From positions 107,672 through 171,671 of the forward strand of contig CDMY01000113.1 in NCBI GenBank assembly GCA_001179505.1: a stretch of 64,000 nt of DNA, in the 5' to 3' direction. Within the stretch, counting starts at the first letter, position 1. Every line of letters starts with the position of its first letter. The position numbers and the translations under genes were made by a program. This document shows positions 1 through 12,760 of the stretch, piece after piece. A model generated the notes under the pieces. That model made no database searches. It had not been told where the DNA came from and saw nothing but the letters and a program-made list of their open reading frames with translations. Origin of the DNA: Vitrella brassicaformis (taxonomy: Eukaryota > Sar > Vitrellaceae).

Positions 1-3000
1 CTGGTCGGCCATGGCGGCGCTGCTGGTGCTGCCTGCCGTGCTCGACATGAGGGCGTGGTCGTCTTTGGTGGCGCTCGTGGAGGACTTGGGCGGCCGTGTG
101 GGCGGTGGGGGTCGCGATGGCGGCGCACGGACGGGGGGAGGGGGGGGTGGGGGCATGTCCGTGGTTGGAGTGCCTGAGGGCGACTTGCCTAGCGGGTACG
201 GCACCCGCACCGAGTGGACCGAGTTGAGCGGTGACGAGCCCGTCGGGGATGCCGACTCGAAGTCACCCTCGTGGTTGGCGACGGGCACAGGCTGCGCAGG
301 CAGAGACGATGAGGTGCTGGGAACTTGAAACGAATGAGTGCTCACATCTGCAAGAAAGAGGACATAAAGGCAGTGTGAGGTGAGCCACTCACGCTTGTCA
401 GCGCCTGTGGGTAAGCCTTCCTCACCTCCAGAGTGCTCGCGTTTGGGCGATGACGACGAGGCCAGCACGGGAGCCGTCACAGCGTCGATCTGCAGCATGT
501 TTCTCCCCACCACCTTGCGGCCCGCCTTGTTGTCCTCCTCCCTCTTGCCGCCCCTGCTGGCGGCCACCAGTGCCTCGTCCTCCTCCTCATATGCCGGCGG
601 TGCACGGTCGTTCTTGCTCGTCTCGACCGCGTCGAAATCGTAGGTAGGAGGGGCCTCTGACGGGTATGGGGGTCTTGAGGGGCGAGGGTAGCCGGGCAGG
701 GGAGGGGGCGGCGCAGCGGCGGTCGCCTGGACGGTCGATGGGGGTGCCTGCATCGCCGGCGGCTCCTCCCGCTGGTTGGGCCGTGACGCCGGCCTCGCCG
801 GCTGCGGCTGCTGGTACTGCTGCTGTGGCTGCTGGTACTGCTGCTGGTATTGCTGTGGTTGCTGCTGGTATTGCTGGTATTGCTGTGGCTGCTGATAGTG
901 CTGCTGGTATTGCTGCTCGGGCTGCTGATACTGCTGCTGCTGCTGCTGCTGCTCGGGCTGCTGTGCGGCGCCGTGGGTGTTGTTCCACTCCGCAACCACG
1001 TGGGCACCGCCGAGTCGCGCGAGCAGCTCCTTGAGACCGGCAAAATCGACGTCGATGTCCACATCACGCACGTCAATGCCCACCAGGGCCAGCAGCTGCT
1101 GCACACGGGGGTCGATCGGCTGCCCGTCGCCATGTCTGCGGCGCTGGCCCGCGCCAGGACGTCTCGACGAAAAGCTCGCCTGATTAGTCTGCTGCTGCTG
1201 GTAGAACTGCTGCTGCTGGTGCTGGTTGAGCATGCCCGGGGGGATGCTGGTGTTGTTCTGGACACGCTCCTCGTAGTAGCGGCCATCGTTGTCGAGGACG
1301 ATGCGGCGCGTGGTGTTGTCGCGCGACGTCACGTTGGGCATCGAGCGGGAGGCGTCCTTGGTGGGGAGGAGGGACGCCATCAACGCCTCACCGTACAGCC
1401 GCTGGTGGTCACTGGACCCCTGCGCGAGCTGGTAGAGGTTCTGCCCCTGAGCGAGTTGGGAGAGGGCCGGCGTGTCGAGAAGGCCGGGATGGAAGGGCAC
1501 CGCGGGGTTGTGGGGCTGGGGGATGGACAGCTCGGCGGCCGAGAGGTTGCGGAGGCTGCCCAGCTGGCCCTTGGCGCCGCCCTTCTTGTGGCCGGCGGTC
1601 TTCTCCTTGAAGTACCTCTTGCGCTCGTCCAGTGCCTCGCGGATGACCTCCTCCAGTGGACGGCCCTCCTCACGCGCACGCTTCTCGAGCTCAGTGCGGC
1701 TGCAGATGCACAGATGCACAGACACACACGTAGGCATCGGTCGAAGGGCGTTTGTTGGTCTTTCTGTGCTAGATCTCACCGGTACACACGAGGTCTAAGC
1801 TCCTCCACGCCGTGTGCGTGACGACACGCATCGCCAGCCGTGCAGTTACCTGCGGACAGAGAGACATGCAGACGCAGATCGACTTGTGTCTCCTCTCCTT
1901 TGCGGCATGGTTGGTCCTAATTTATGAGTGCGTGCGTGCGTACCCTTGAGCCAGTATCGGCACATGTCCGTCTTGAAGTAGTCGAGGGTCGCCCGCAACT
2001 CGTGCTGCCCTGAACACATGAACACGCGAAAGATTAGATTGACGTACGTGGCAATAGGTTTATTATTCGTCGTGTCCTCACCGTGAGCGAATGAGCAGTT
2101 GGCGTCGCGGCACTCACCCTGGGCACACGGACACACACACCAGTTGGTGGCTGGGTGTTTGCCATCCTTGCTGATTGATGTCTGTGCGTCTCCTCGTACC
2201 TTTTGGAACCTGGTGCACAGTCTCGTCTTGTAGAGGGGGACTCCCACACGCAACTCCTGAGTGACACATGAACAGACGAACGGACAAATAAGGGATCGAT
2301 CCTAGAGGCGTGTGTCTCTTGGGGTCCCTACCGACGAGTCGTGTGCAAAGTTACACGCATTGCCTTTTCGGCAATAGCCCTTCTCCAGGAATGGGCACAT
2401 CTGCAACGACGGATGACACGCACACAGCACGATAAACACAGACATATCAGCGTCTTCGTTTCTCCCTCCCTCCCTCCCTCCCTCCCTTGACTCACTGACC
2501 TTGGTCCGGTAGAACTGGTCGGGCACCTCATCAATCTGCGAGGGCGGCTTGACGATGCTCGCCTTGTCGACCGGACGAGGCTGCCCACTGCCGCTGCTGC
2601 CGCTCTCACTCCCACCCAGCAATCCACTCAGGTCACCCGTCGCAGCGCCCTTAAGCGTCCCCAGGGCGACCGTCACGTTGCCATGGGCATCGATGTGAGC
2701 AGTGGGGGTGGGAGCCGGGTGCGGCAGCACCTGCTGCCTCTCCACCGCCTGCAGCAACGACGCCGCGGCCTTGTTGGGGACAAAGGCGATGGACGACGGG
2801 TTGGGAATGGGCTCTTGCTGGTGCTGCTGGTGGCCGGTGTATGCCGCCTGTTCCAGCGGGATGTAGTCGTGGTGCTGCTGCTGCTGCTGGTAGTGGGGCT
2901 GCTGGTATTGGTGCTGCTGGTGCTGCTGGAGGTGTGTTGGGGGGAAGGGGGAGGGGTGCTGGTCATGGAGCGAGAGGGAGGGGACTTGCTGGGACAGGTA

Positions 3001-3099
3001 CTGGGACGTGAAGGACGGGGACATGGACCCACCCCCACCCCCGCCGCCGTAGGAGGGGCCACCCACGCGGCCACGCGTGTACGCAAACGAGTTGGTCAT
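1..3099 (-). CDS. Triple CCCH zinc-finger RNA-binding protein, 3' end beyond window
   Basis: Minus-strand gene starting at the ATG at 3099 and still open at base 1, so the C-terminus is missing. About seven introns were inferred. Exon 1 (to about 2500) codes a Gly/Gln-rich leader. Three CCCH fingers follow, each split off by introns: CPFLEKGYCRKGNACNFAH near 2400-2340 (C-x7-C-x5-C-x3-H); one assembled across the intron at about 2200-2130 (C-x7-C-x4-C-x3-H, ending CSFAH); and one near 1960-1810 (C-x7-C-x5-C-x3-H, ending CRHAH). The long last part (about 1697-394) has a short conserved stretch, then a CAG-encoded poly-Gln/Tyr tract (about 820-960) and Pro-rich tails. CCCH arrays of this type bind mRNA and control stability or translation; the target is unknown. 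The tandem fingers are certain; the exon joins are by eye. Confidence 0.85.
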
Positions 3100-4882
3100 G
3101 GCCGCAGGTAGGTAGACAGAAAGACTAACAAGACAGACAAGACAGCCAGACAGTCAACAAAGACGAGGAAGAGAAGGGGCGTTCGGTGCGGTGGGAAGCA
3201 GTCAGTCAGTCAGGAGTCAGTCAGGCGTCAGTCCGTCCGTCGGTGAGGCACGAGCAAAACAACTAGGCCCACCGGCCGACGACTGGCAGGGACAAATAAG
3301 AAGTAATCAATCCCACCTTACCCACCGAACTAACCGACCGACAAATAGGCCGCCGACAGTCAGTACAAAGGCCCAAAAATAGCTTGCTGTGCTGCTGTGT
3401 TGCTGCTGCTCTGGTGGTACCTTGCTCCTTGCTCCTGCCTCCTCGCTATCTGTCTCTCTCGCTCGCTTATACCGAGTGGGTCGATTGAAAATCAATGCCG
3501 AGAGCGTCAAGACACCTCACAACCGGCAGGCACTTGTGCGTGCTGGTCGGTAAGCCCTCAGCCCGCTTGCTGACCTGTCTGCCAATGTAAGGCACCCAGC
3601 AAGCAAGCCACACGGACTAAATAAAACGACGGGTGGGTGGACGGATCGAAGATCGGTGTGTGGATCGAATCAACAAACAAGCACCCAGCCCACAGTGTGT
3701 GCACCTCTCTCGCCTCCTGACTGAGCTTCAAAACGCTCTCAATCGATGGACCGACTGAGGGCGGGGCACTAAGCGCTCAGAGGGTGAGCCGATCTGTCTG
3801 TCTGTCTGTATACCGATGTCTGTGGAACGATGGGATGGACGAAGGACACACACACGCTGTCGGCTCAAAGGCGGACACACACACACATGCCTCTGCTCTT
3901 CCCCTGGTGGGTACGTAGCGCTAGGTGACGGACGGGAGGGATGACAAACGACTGCCTGACACTCACTGCGCCAGATAGGCCGCTTTGGGCAGACAGACAG
4001 ACAGACAGACAGGACGAGAGTCGATCGGAAAGCAATCGCGGCGCCTGGCTGGCTGGCTGTGGTCACTGACTGACTTGAGGGGATGAAAAAAGTTCGGGCG
4101 CGAGGGGTGATGACAGACAGCACTATGACACAATAACGACGATAAGTGGCACTGAATGAACGATGAAACAGTCAGTCAAAAAAGAAGGATCTCAGCGACA
4201 GACAGACAGACGGTGTGTAGTGAGTAGTGAGTGAAAGGAACGGACACGCAGGTGTATGGGTGAGGTGACACTCAGGTACGAATTAGAGGGAGGGAGGCGG
4301 TGGCAAGGCAAGGCAGGCAGACAGTGTAGAGTCTCACTCTGCAGACTGGCAGAGCCCTCCTCACAGCCGCAGAGTCAGGGAGACACACCTCAGACGAAAC
4401 GACACACACCAGAATCTGGAACACACCGCAACCATAACCAGACAGGCACAGCAAATATCACGCCCGTGTCACTGACCCTCCTCTGGTCGCTTCCTGGCTC
4501 ACCGGCTAGTTGAGCAATGGCGGTTTTAACGCAGCACAGAATCCAACTGGCTTCACCCCATGCTCCTTCATCATCTTATTCCTCCATAGCTTCCCCGTTT
4601 TGCTTCACAACTCCTGCGACCCTGCAGCCAGATCGCTTTTCGGCTCGCATCACCGTGCGGCTTTCCCCACAACATAGACGCCTCTTGCTGCCTGCAGGAG
4701 GATAGCAGTTGACGAAGAATCGCCAGCCGGTGAATGCTCGGCGGTCATCTAACCAGTTTTGTGCTTGCGCCGCAGCGGCAGTTTTAAGCGGAGTCTAGGG
4801 GCGTTTCCACGGTTTCTGACGATCTCTCCCCCTGGTGTGCGCGAGATCTGACCATTCCTCTCTTCTTCGACTTCCCCACACC
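3100..4882. other. Divergent intergenic region with microsatellites
   Basis: About 1.8 kb lies between the start codons of two divergent RNA-binding protein genes, so promoters and 5' untranslated exons of both should be here. I see (GACA)n/(TCTG)n tracts (for example around 3797-3812 and 3994-4013), short GGAGG and ACAC runs, and no open frame with convincing codon use. No TATA-like element stands out. Confidence 0.6.
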
Positions 4883-6844
4883 ATGAGTAGCGGCGAGCAG
4901 CCTGTGGAGGGGACCAATCAGCCGACCACCACGGCTGAGGCGCCGGAGCAGCAGCAGGAGGCCACCGACCAGCCAACCAATGGCATGGTCAAGCAAGACG
5001 CGGCATCCGACGAGCCACCGCCGCAGGGGATGGAGGAGCAAGCCATGACGCATCCCGCCCCCTCTGAGGCGCCTGCAGCGTCCGATGCGCCTGCAGCTGA
5101 CGCAGCGGCGGCTCAGGCGGCGCCGAGCTACCAGGAGACTGGCGTGTCGTATCAGCCATCGGCGTATGTGGGTGGCGAGGGCGCCGCGGCAGCGGCCGAG
5201 CGACATGACCCGCAGTACTACGCATCGGGTGCTGTGGGGGGGCGTCTGCCGGCTGCACTCAACGACCAGGGTGAGCCGGACGGACAGGAGGGACATGGGT
5301 ATGCACCATGTCATGTGTGCAAGTGACGAGTGTGGCATGGTGTGTGGGTGTGCGCAGAGAGGAATCCGAACAAGGTGTTTGTTGGAGGGTTGGGGACGTG
5401 CACGACGTCAGAGACCATCAGAGCGCACTTCTCAAAGGTGAGGAGGGGAGAAAGGAGGGAGGGACGTCGGGCGTTCGTTGGACCATGTGTTCCTCATGTG
5501 TGTCCCTCCTGTGTGTGCATGTGTCTGTGTGTGTGGTGTGACATCAGTTTGGCGAGATCATAGATGCCGCGGTGGTGTGCGAGAAGCACTCAGGTCGCTC
5601 TCGCGGGTTCGCCTTCGTTCTGTTCCGGGACGCACACTCCGTAGAAGCCTGCATTAGGTGAGGCACGAACACATAGATATGCACCGCTCCCACCACCCAC
5701 GTGCATCACGCCGCTGTGGCGTGTTGTGGTTGGTGTTGTCCCTTCAGGGAGAAGCACAAGATCGACGGCGTGGCGGTACGCCACACCCACACCCAGCACA
5801 ACACAAAGAACACAGACAGCACGATCGCTGCATCCACTCATGTGTCGTGGCTTGTGTCATCTCGTCCTTGTGTCAGTGTGACGTGCGTCATGCCGTGCCT
5901 CGCGAGGAGGCGCGCGAGACCCCTGCATACGACACCATACAGCACCCGGCCAAAATATTCGTCGGCGGACTGCCAGAGGAACTAGACGAGAGTAAGCTGA
6001 GCGGGCACTGCCGGCGCATCGACCCACCTGCTCACTCACCCCTCACATGCGTTTATTGTATGTGTGTGGTGTTCAGCTGAGTTTCGTGCGGTGTTTGAGC
6101 GCATTGGGCGCGTCAAGGAGGCCACACTCATGTACGACAAGTTCTCACACAAGCCCAGAGGTCAGCCACCGGAACAGATCGAACCTCACAATGAATGCAA
6201 CCCACCATCTGTCACGACGTCACCCTGGTGTCTCTCTGTGTGTCTGTCTGTCTGTTGCTTGTGCAGGTTTTGGATTCGTGATATTTGAAGAGCACCATGT
6301 GGCTGAGCGGGCCATCGGCATGCACAACATCAAGGGCCGAGAGGTGCGATCGCACTCTCATCACACGCACGACATCCATCCAGGCTCTCATCCTATTCAC
6401 TGATGTCTGTGTGTCTGTCTGTGTGTGTGTATGCGGATAGTGCGAGGCGAAGCGTGCCCAGCCTCGCGACCAGAACGACCCCCGACGGATGGGCCGTGGC
6501 GGCTACGGCTATGGCGGCAGGGGAGGGGGCGGCAGGGGGTACGACTCATTCGGTGAGCGGCCCGGCCCACCAGCCGAAGAACACACTGACGGGTGGATAT
6601 ATGGATGTGTGCCTGTGTGTTGCTGTCAGGTTCACCTCCGTATTCACGTGGTGGCGGTAGGGGATTTGGCCGCGGATATGACGCATACGGTGCGCCAACC
6701 ACACACACATACACACACACACATGCGTGGATGCATCCACACATGCCATCCACGCATCTCCCCTGACCCACCCACACCCCTCCTTATGCACTAGCACAGG
6801 AAGGCCCTCAGACGAGCGATCTTCATGGTATGGTTGTCCGTTGC

Positions 6845-6875
<31 letters not shown>

Positions 6876-7582
6876 GTCTGGCCGTCTCGCCTGGCTGCTC
6901 GTCTCGTCTGTCCGTCTGCCATGCCATGCCATGCCATGCCCCCCTCACGCATCGCATGCCATCCCATGCCATTATGCATTGTGCACACACCATGCGTGAT
7001 GCATGAAGGTGGTGGGTACGGCCTGTCACCCTCAAATGGAGCTTATCCCTCTTCCAGTGCAGGACACGCCGGAGCAGGAGGAATGGTGGCTGGACTGGGA
7101 ACTGCTATTGGAGTCACTGGGGCTGCAGCAGCCGGACCTGCCGCACACCCACACCCATGGGCAGCACACCAGCAGCCAACCGTCATCGGAGGAGCAGCCG
7201 GACAACACGGAGCACCAGCAGCAGCCGCAGCACCAGGGGGAGTCTTCCCAGCCCCCGGCGCCCAGCCCACTGCACCAGGCATGTACTACGGGGCGTGGGG
7301 ATACCAAGACCCGAACGCAGCCGCATTCTACGGATACGGTGCGCAACTCACACGCACACACGCAGAGAACACACGGCATTCACTTCATGATCACACATGT
7401 TCGTGTGTTGTGGCGTATCATGATCAGGTGGGTACCCCGGTGCCGCAGCAGGAGCGTACGGCGCCCCCCAGCCGGGCGTCACCCTGCCCAACCCCTACGA
7501 CCAAACTTCATACGCATACGGCGCGGCAGCCGGCGGGCCGCAAAGGGACCCTCGCACACAACACAGGACCACGCCATACTAG
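4883..7582 (+). CDS. Two-RRM hnRNP/Musashi-type RNA-binding protein
   Basis: Starts at the ATG at 4883 after a pyrimidine-rich leader. An acidic Gln/Ala/Pro-rich N-terminus (about 130 residues) precedes two RRMs spread over short exons. RRM1 has RNP2 KVFVGGLG and RNP1 SRGFAFVLF (5359-5656). RRM2 has RNP2 KIFVGGLP and RNP1 RGFGFVIF (5950-6345). After RRM2 come RGG/GYGG repeats and a Gly/Ala/Pro/Tyr-rich low-complexity tail with repeated PYDQ- and AYG-like units. The order RRM-RRM-Gly-rich tail is that of hnRNP A/B, DAZAP1 and Musashi proteins, which bind pre-mRNA or mRNA. At least nine introns are needed, several holding TGTCTG arrays. In this reading frame the gene stops with TAG at 7580-7582, but coding sequence goes on in another frame (next entry). 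Confidence 0.85.
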
Positions 7583-8633
7583 CGGGGGAGGAGGCGGCAC
7601 CAAGGCATCGGGGGCCGCCGGCAGCCGACGGGCAGCGGCGGGCCCGTTTGTCAGTACCAGTACCAGCAGCGAGGAGGGTCCCTTGTGTGTGTATGATGGC
7701 ACCAAGTACGAGAAGCAGTATCCGAGTTTGGGGGACGTAGTGGGGGCGGGGGGGAAGAAGGGCAAGTGGGGTCGGCGGCTGGCTGTGGGGAGTGACGATC
7801 GAGGCGCAGATGACGACAACGAGGAGGAGGACGGCAGCAGCAAGACCAAGAAGGGCAACACGAAAGAGGACAAGGACCTGGCGGCATCTCTTTTCCGCTT
7901 CTCGCCCGTCAAGAAGTCCACCAAGCTGTCAGCCAAGGCCCCGCCGGTCCCCATCGCAACATCACTCGCGCAGCAACCGAGCAGCTCGTCTTCCCATCCG
8001 TCGTCCTTCCCCTCCTTCCCTTCCATGTCGCCCCCCTCGCCAGCTCCCCCTCCCCTCCCTCCCCGTCCGTCGTGCGCGCCGCCCCGGCTCTGTCTCGCCC
8101 AGATCCATGCGCTGCAGCCGCCCGTCTTCGCGCCACCCATATACCCGCCACCCTCTTTCTCCTTCTGGCTGGATCAAGAGGAGCGGCTCGACCTCAAGCA
8201 GCACCCATTCCCACTCGAGCTGCCCCCCAAGCTCGACAGCCCGACGAGCGAGTCGCAGCCCTCGTCAATGCCTTCCTCATCGCCCGTGCCGACAGCTGTA
8301 GTGACGGCCGACTGCTCACCGTCATTCTCGCCAGTGGAGACCAAGCACCATGAGGCAGCTGCTGCCGCCGCCGAGGACGAGACGCCCAAGGCAGAGACCA
8401 GCGAGCCGCCCAAGCGTATCCGCAAGGGCCGCGGGCTGTTCGTCTACGGCAATGGGGGCGGTGGTGGCGGGGGGGGATCTGTGACGTCACACGCAACCGA
8501 CGAGGCGTCCCCCTCCGCTCGTCTGCACATGGACGAGTGCCCACGGAGGCGCAGGGAGGGCGTGTGTAGGGTGCAACCATACATACCTCCTGCGGCGCGC
8601 AAGAGGGGGGCGAGTCGTGGCGTGGGATTGTAG
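7583..8633 (+). CDS. Frame-shifted coding extension or separate ORF after the hnRNP gene
   Basis: Directly after the TAG at 7580, the frame one base later is open for about 350 codons to 8633, with the G/C-ending codon choice of real exons in this window. It codes a Gly/Ser-rich start, YEKQYPSLGD, an acidic/Lys-rich stretch (DDNEEEDGSSKTKKG), FRFSPVKKS, long Pro/Ser-rich disorder, the basic patch KRIRKGRG and an Arg-rich end. No Met in a good position begins it, so it is probably the rest of the upstream RRM protein, reached by a splice I could not place, a +1 shift, or across an indel. I recognise no family. An independent gene using a start inside the tail is less likely. Confidence 0.5.
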
Positions 8634-8970
8634 AGGGATGGTCAGACAGATATGGCTGGGTGAGTGGACGGGTGGGGTGGTTGGTTGCTCGGATCTGCTG
8701 ATTGTGCTAGGTAGGTGCCAGATTGTAGGCTGCTGCTGCTGCTGCTGTGCTGGTCGTGCGGTGGGCGCGTGATGGCCTGGCCGATCGAACTTGCATTTGT
8801 GACGATTGCTGTGATCCACACATTCACACATGCATAATACATGGCCTGCAGACTGCAATGCTCCGTCATTCAAAGATCCGCTCTCGTCCCATTGGAAAAG
8901 GCGATCACTTCACAGCTCGCCATCTTGCCCCCAGTCTGAGACTCGAGAGAAAGGCGGTCTTCCCGCAGCG
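8634..8970. other. Intergenic spacer
   Basis: About 340 nt between same-strand genes, containing a (CTG)n run near 8730-8745. It should contain the promoter of the EF-hand gene. No gene is seen. Confidence 0.5.
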
Positions 8971-10526
8971 ATGTCGGCCTTCGGCGTCACTGCGCTGGGA
9001 CGTAAGGCGAACGAACCCAACGATGTATCACTACGCAGGCAGCTGCGCATCCGTGTTGGCTTGATGCTGGCCCACCTCTCTCCTCTGTGGGTGTTTGTGC
9101 AGCGCCGAATCCCTTTTCGGTGACGTTGTTGTCGACGCTGGGCGTCAAGTACTGGGAGGATGACGAGTTCTTGACGAAATTCCACCTGTTTGACCGGTAG
9201 GTACACAGCCCACACTCGGTTGCCGGGACCTCCTCTCTACGATGGGGCAGTATTAGGGCTTTGTTTGCAAAGACGGCGTACATACATACATCCAGCCAGC
9301 CATCCCGTCCGTTGTGTGTGTGTGTGTGTGTGTGTGTGTGTCATGCAGGGACGGGAGCGGCTTCATCGAGCGCCGTGAGGTGGTGTCGATGCTGCGTGAG
9401 ACGTACGGGTTTGACCCCATGGCTGAGGAAGTTGACCTATTCATGCAGTTCATGGACATCAACCAAGACGGAAAGGTGCCTAAAGGCCTAAAGCTGTGCA
9501 CCATGAACACATACATGCGTGAGGGCCATTCCATTCATGCATCGAACCCTTATTCGAATCTGTCTGTCTTTGTGTCAAGATATCGTGGGACGAGTTCCGA
9601 GAGGGGCTGCACAGGATGAGAGGTATCACACCACACCCGACCAGACAGGCAGATAGCACACACACACACACACACACACACACAGGGGGGTCTCCTAGCC
9701 TCTCGTCTGCCGTGTGCATGCCATCGCAAATCCCCCTGGCCTGAACAATCATCGCACTGCTCCTCTGGCCTTCATGTGTGTGTGTGCCGTCTGCCTGTCT
9801 GTCTGTCTGTCTGTCTCGCGTCTCGTTTCCTCTCGCCCACGTCAGCCATACTGCAGACAGAAGAGTCAGGGACAAGAGAGTATCAGTCATCGCAAGACCT
9901 GAGAGACCAGACACGCAAAAACACGTGAGATCATCCCCCTCTCTGTGTGTGGTGTGTGTTGTGGGGGTGCGGCCATCAATCCATCCATGTGGGCCCCGTC
10001 TAGCGTATCTGGACGGCTGGGAGTGCAGTGAGGTGCGCCAATATCAGTCCTACGACTTCCTCAGGGAGGAGAGGAGGCGCCACAGGTGCACTGCTTACCC
10101 GGCCTCCCAAAATGCCTGCACCAGACTGACCAGCTGGGGGGATGGATGAGTGCATGGATGTTTTGTGCTCTATCTGCGTGTGTCGATTGGCCGCCAAGGT
10201 GTGCTTGATGGCATACATACATGCATGTGTCTGTCTGTGTTGATCAGGCGTCGCAAGAAAAGTCCCATAGATGTGTTCAAAGTGCCCCTCACGGCTGCAC
10301 AGGTATGTGTGTGCGGATATATGGTGTGAACGGGCTAAGTACCTGCCAGTCAGTGTGTGCTGTCTGCCGTGTGCAGCAAGTGGGTTGGCACGAGGAGGTG
10401 GTCATCAACAAGCGGTACCCCAAAAAGAGCTGCGAGGAAACACGATACCAGGTCAAACCACAGACGCGGTTTTTCCTTGGTAGCAGCACCTGGGTGTCCA
10501 ACTACGTGCTGCATGTGTTCGTGTAG
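8971..10526 (+). CDS. Small two-EF-hand protein, possibly microtubule or flagellum associated
   Basis: Start ATG at 8971 (MSAFGVTALGRK). Exons join to give LLSTLGVKYWEDDEFL, then a first EF-hand loop DRDGSGFIERRE (bases about 9200-9400, split by an intron) and a second loop DINQDGKISWDE split by an intron at about 9476-9580. Both loops have acidic or oxygen-donor residues at positions 1, 3, 5, 9 and 12, so calcium binding is expected. The C-terminal third (about 9845-10526) has no EF-hand. It ends with QVGWHEEVVINKRYPKKS and CEETRY, a short basic tail that reminds me of small axonemal proteins, but I cannot name a family. About seven introns; one contains (TG)12 at about 9315-9340. Confidence 0.75.
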
Positions 10527-10882
10527 GATGCTGTCGTGAAGGCTCGCTGGTTCTGATGCCGCCCGCCATTTGCCCCAGCCAGCCTAGAATAGCACTAGAC
10601 CGGCTCTCTGTCCGTGCTGTGAGTGGTGGAAGGATGGCTGTGTGTGTTGGGTATAGTGAGCAATGGACCGACCAGCGATTTGCCAGATGCATGAATCAGG
10701 GTCAAACAGGTGGCTGGCAGTCTGCCCCTCTTGAACAGAAAAAGCTTGCCAACAGCAGATCGACTGCCGTCCACGTGCGTCTCTCTCTCTCTCTCTCTCT
10801 CTCTCATGTCACGCATCTCTCTCTGCGTCTTCGCTTCATTCACAAACTGCATCGCAGCCACCCTGGCATGACACCACACCCG
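10527..10882. other. Convergent 3' intergenic region
   Basis: About 350 nt between two convergent stop codons. It contains a pure (TC)12 run at about 10781-10804. It should hold both 3' UTRs and poly(A) sites; no gene is seen. Confidence 0.5.
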
Positions 10883-12365
10883 CTAGGCTGCCTTTTCTAC
10901 AGTGCTATCGCCTCCCGGCGGCATCCATATGGGCTCGTCCCAGTCGTTGCGGCCAAATGGGTCGTCGGGGTAGATGCCTTGCAGGTGGGGCGGCAGCTCT
11001 GATGCCGCCCAGGGCGGGATCTCGTAGCCCATCCCGTCTGCAGAGCGGCAGTTGGCGGCGAAGTGACGGTCGGGGGTGTCGCGGTACTTGAAATTCTCAT
11101 ACTCCTCACTCACCGTCAGCCTGCATACGCCACCCATCCACCCAATCCACACATGGCCGCATGTACATATGTATGCCGCTTCACATCTCTCTCTGGATCG
11201 TTGTCTGTGGTCTGTCTGTTCCTCACCATGGCCCGACTGGGTCAGGTCCGCACCCGAGGCCCCTCTTCTTGATCCAGTCCTCGTAGTCCCACGCCCCGTC
11301 GTCCCAGTTCCACGACTCATCGGCGATGCCAACACCCACATACACATTGCCCGCAGGGCCCAGCACCAGATCCTCTGGCCCGGCTCCCTCTTCCTCAGCC
11401 TCGCGGTAGCTCATCAGCCTGACACCAACACCCAAGCACACGCACGTCCATGCGCGCGGCGGTCAGTCGCCCCTTGGCCTTTCTACCGCCTGACCCTCAC
11501 CTCACCTGGCGAAGTTGTGTGAGTACTTGATGTACTCTTTGGAGTGTCTCATGAAGGGCCCCGCCACAACCTGCCCGTGCTCGGAGACCATCCACATGCG
11601 CAGAGGATATGGCAGGTGCCAGCCGGGCGGCGACACGAGGTGCAGGGCGGCGTAGCCAGGCAGCGAGTGGGGCAGGCCCTCCGGCCAGAACCACAGCTGC
11701 AGCGGCTCGATGCCCCCCATATTGAAGGCAATCGACTTGAGGGGCTGACCGGTCCGACGCGGCCGTTTTTTCCGCTCCCAAGGCACCCTGATGCAACCAC
11801 AGAAACATCCGCGAGACGCATTCACAGGGCGAGGCGCTGTGTGTGTGTGTGTGTGTGTTGTGTCTGTGAGTGTGTAGGACCGACCAGTTGATTTTCCATC
11901 CGAAGTTCATGCCAACAGGTTGTGTGGCTGGGTGGTGGTTGGCGGACCCGATGAACTGGATGTCAAAGTAGTTGTCATCGTTGTAGCTGTGCTGCAGGAA
12001 CTGGGTCTCAATCGGAGTCCTGACGATGCATCATGCAGCCATCCATGGGCGACTTTGGTGTCTTGTGTCCCTGCCTGCGTGCTCCTGCCTTCTCACCTCT
12101 TGTATATGTTTTGGTCGTAGTAGTGGGGGTACTGCCTCTCCCAATCGACGTCATGAACCAGCTCCTGCACCACACAACCACACAACCACACAACCACACA
12201 GCCACACACACACACACAGAGTCGCACACATGCTTCACACCGCTTCCCTCTGTCTGTCCGTGGCTTACGCTCCAGGCGTCGTTGCGGTAGGTCCAGTTGC
12301 CGCGAGGGATGTCGTTCTCCTTATCATCGATCTTCCATCGCTTCATCTGACGGATACCTATCAAG

Positions 12366-12396
<31 letters not shown>

Positions 12397-12760
12397 TTCG
12401 CAGACCAAAGACAGCTGATGTCGTGCTGTGGTTACCTCTGTCATTGCGTCGGTGCCACTCCCGCCTCCTGCCCGTCCTCATGGCAGGGTTGGTGGGATTG
12501 AGCGTCGACGGCTCTCGGCGCTTGCGGTCGAGGTGCCGCAGCTCATTGCCATGTGCCGACATAGACAAGCCGGCCTTGCTCCTCCTCAATGCTGACAAGC
12601 CGCGTCGTCCACCACGCTGCCGCAGTGATGATGAGATGGATAAAGGGTGATGGAACGCCGCCTGATCAATGGGTTGCAGCCTTCTCAAAAGCAGCGAGGC
12701 ATCTGTGAGGGGCAGAATGGCGACGAGAAGGCCTTGCAGAATGGCACGGACATCCATCAT
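10883..12760 (-). CDS. Conserved-looking protein with signal-plus-transit-like leader (plastid candidate)
   Basis: Minus-strand gene, ATG at 12760, stop at 10883-10885, seven exons, about 440 residues. The N-terminus has a hydrophobic core (LQGLLVAILPLTDA) typical of a signal peptide. About 70 residues rich in Ser, Arg and Leu with almost no acid follow, which is how a bipartite leader for a complex plastid looks. The mature part is rich in Trp, Tyr and Pro: WERQYPHYYDQNIYKR, MNFGWKINW, AFNMGGIEPLQLWFWPEG, SWNWDDGAWDYEDW and a Pro-rich tail with GNDWDE-like stretches. I recognise no domain. Function unknown; plastid targeting is inference from the leader alone. Confidence 0.7.

Noticed and set aside
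850-1821. 323-codon plus-strand ORF rich in Leu
   Set aside because: It is the reverse shadow of the CAG-rich exon of the minus-strand CCCH gene; poly-Leu comes from antisense CTG.
6790-7035. Short ORFs in the TCTG/CCATG repeat tract
   Set aside because: Simple repeats open in several frames; the tract lies in an intron of the RRM gene.
9314-9346. TG repeats as possible CRISPR or regulatory arrays
   Set aside because: Mono- and dinucleotide-type microsatellites within introns, no spacers.
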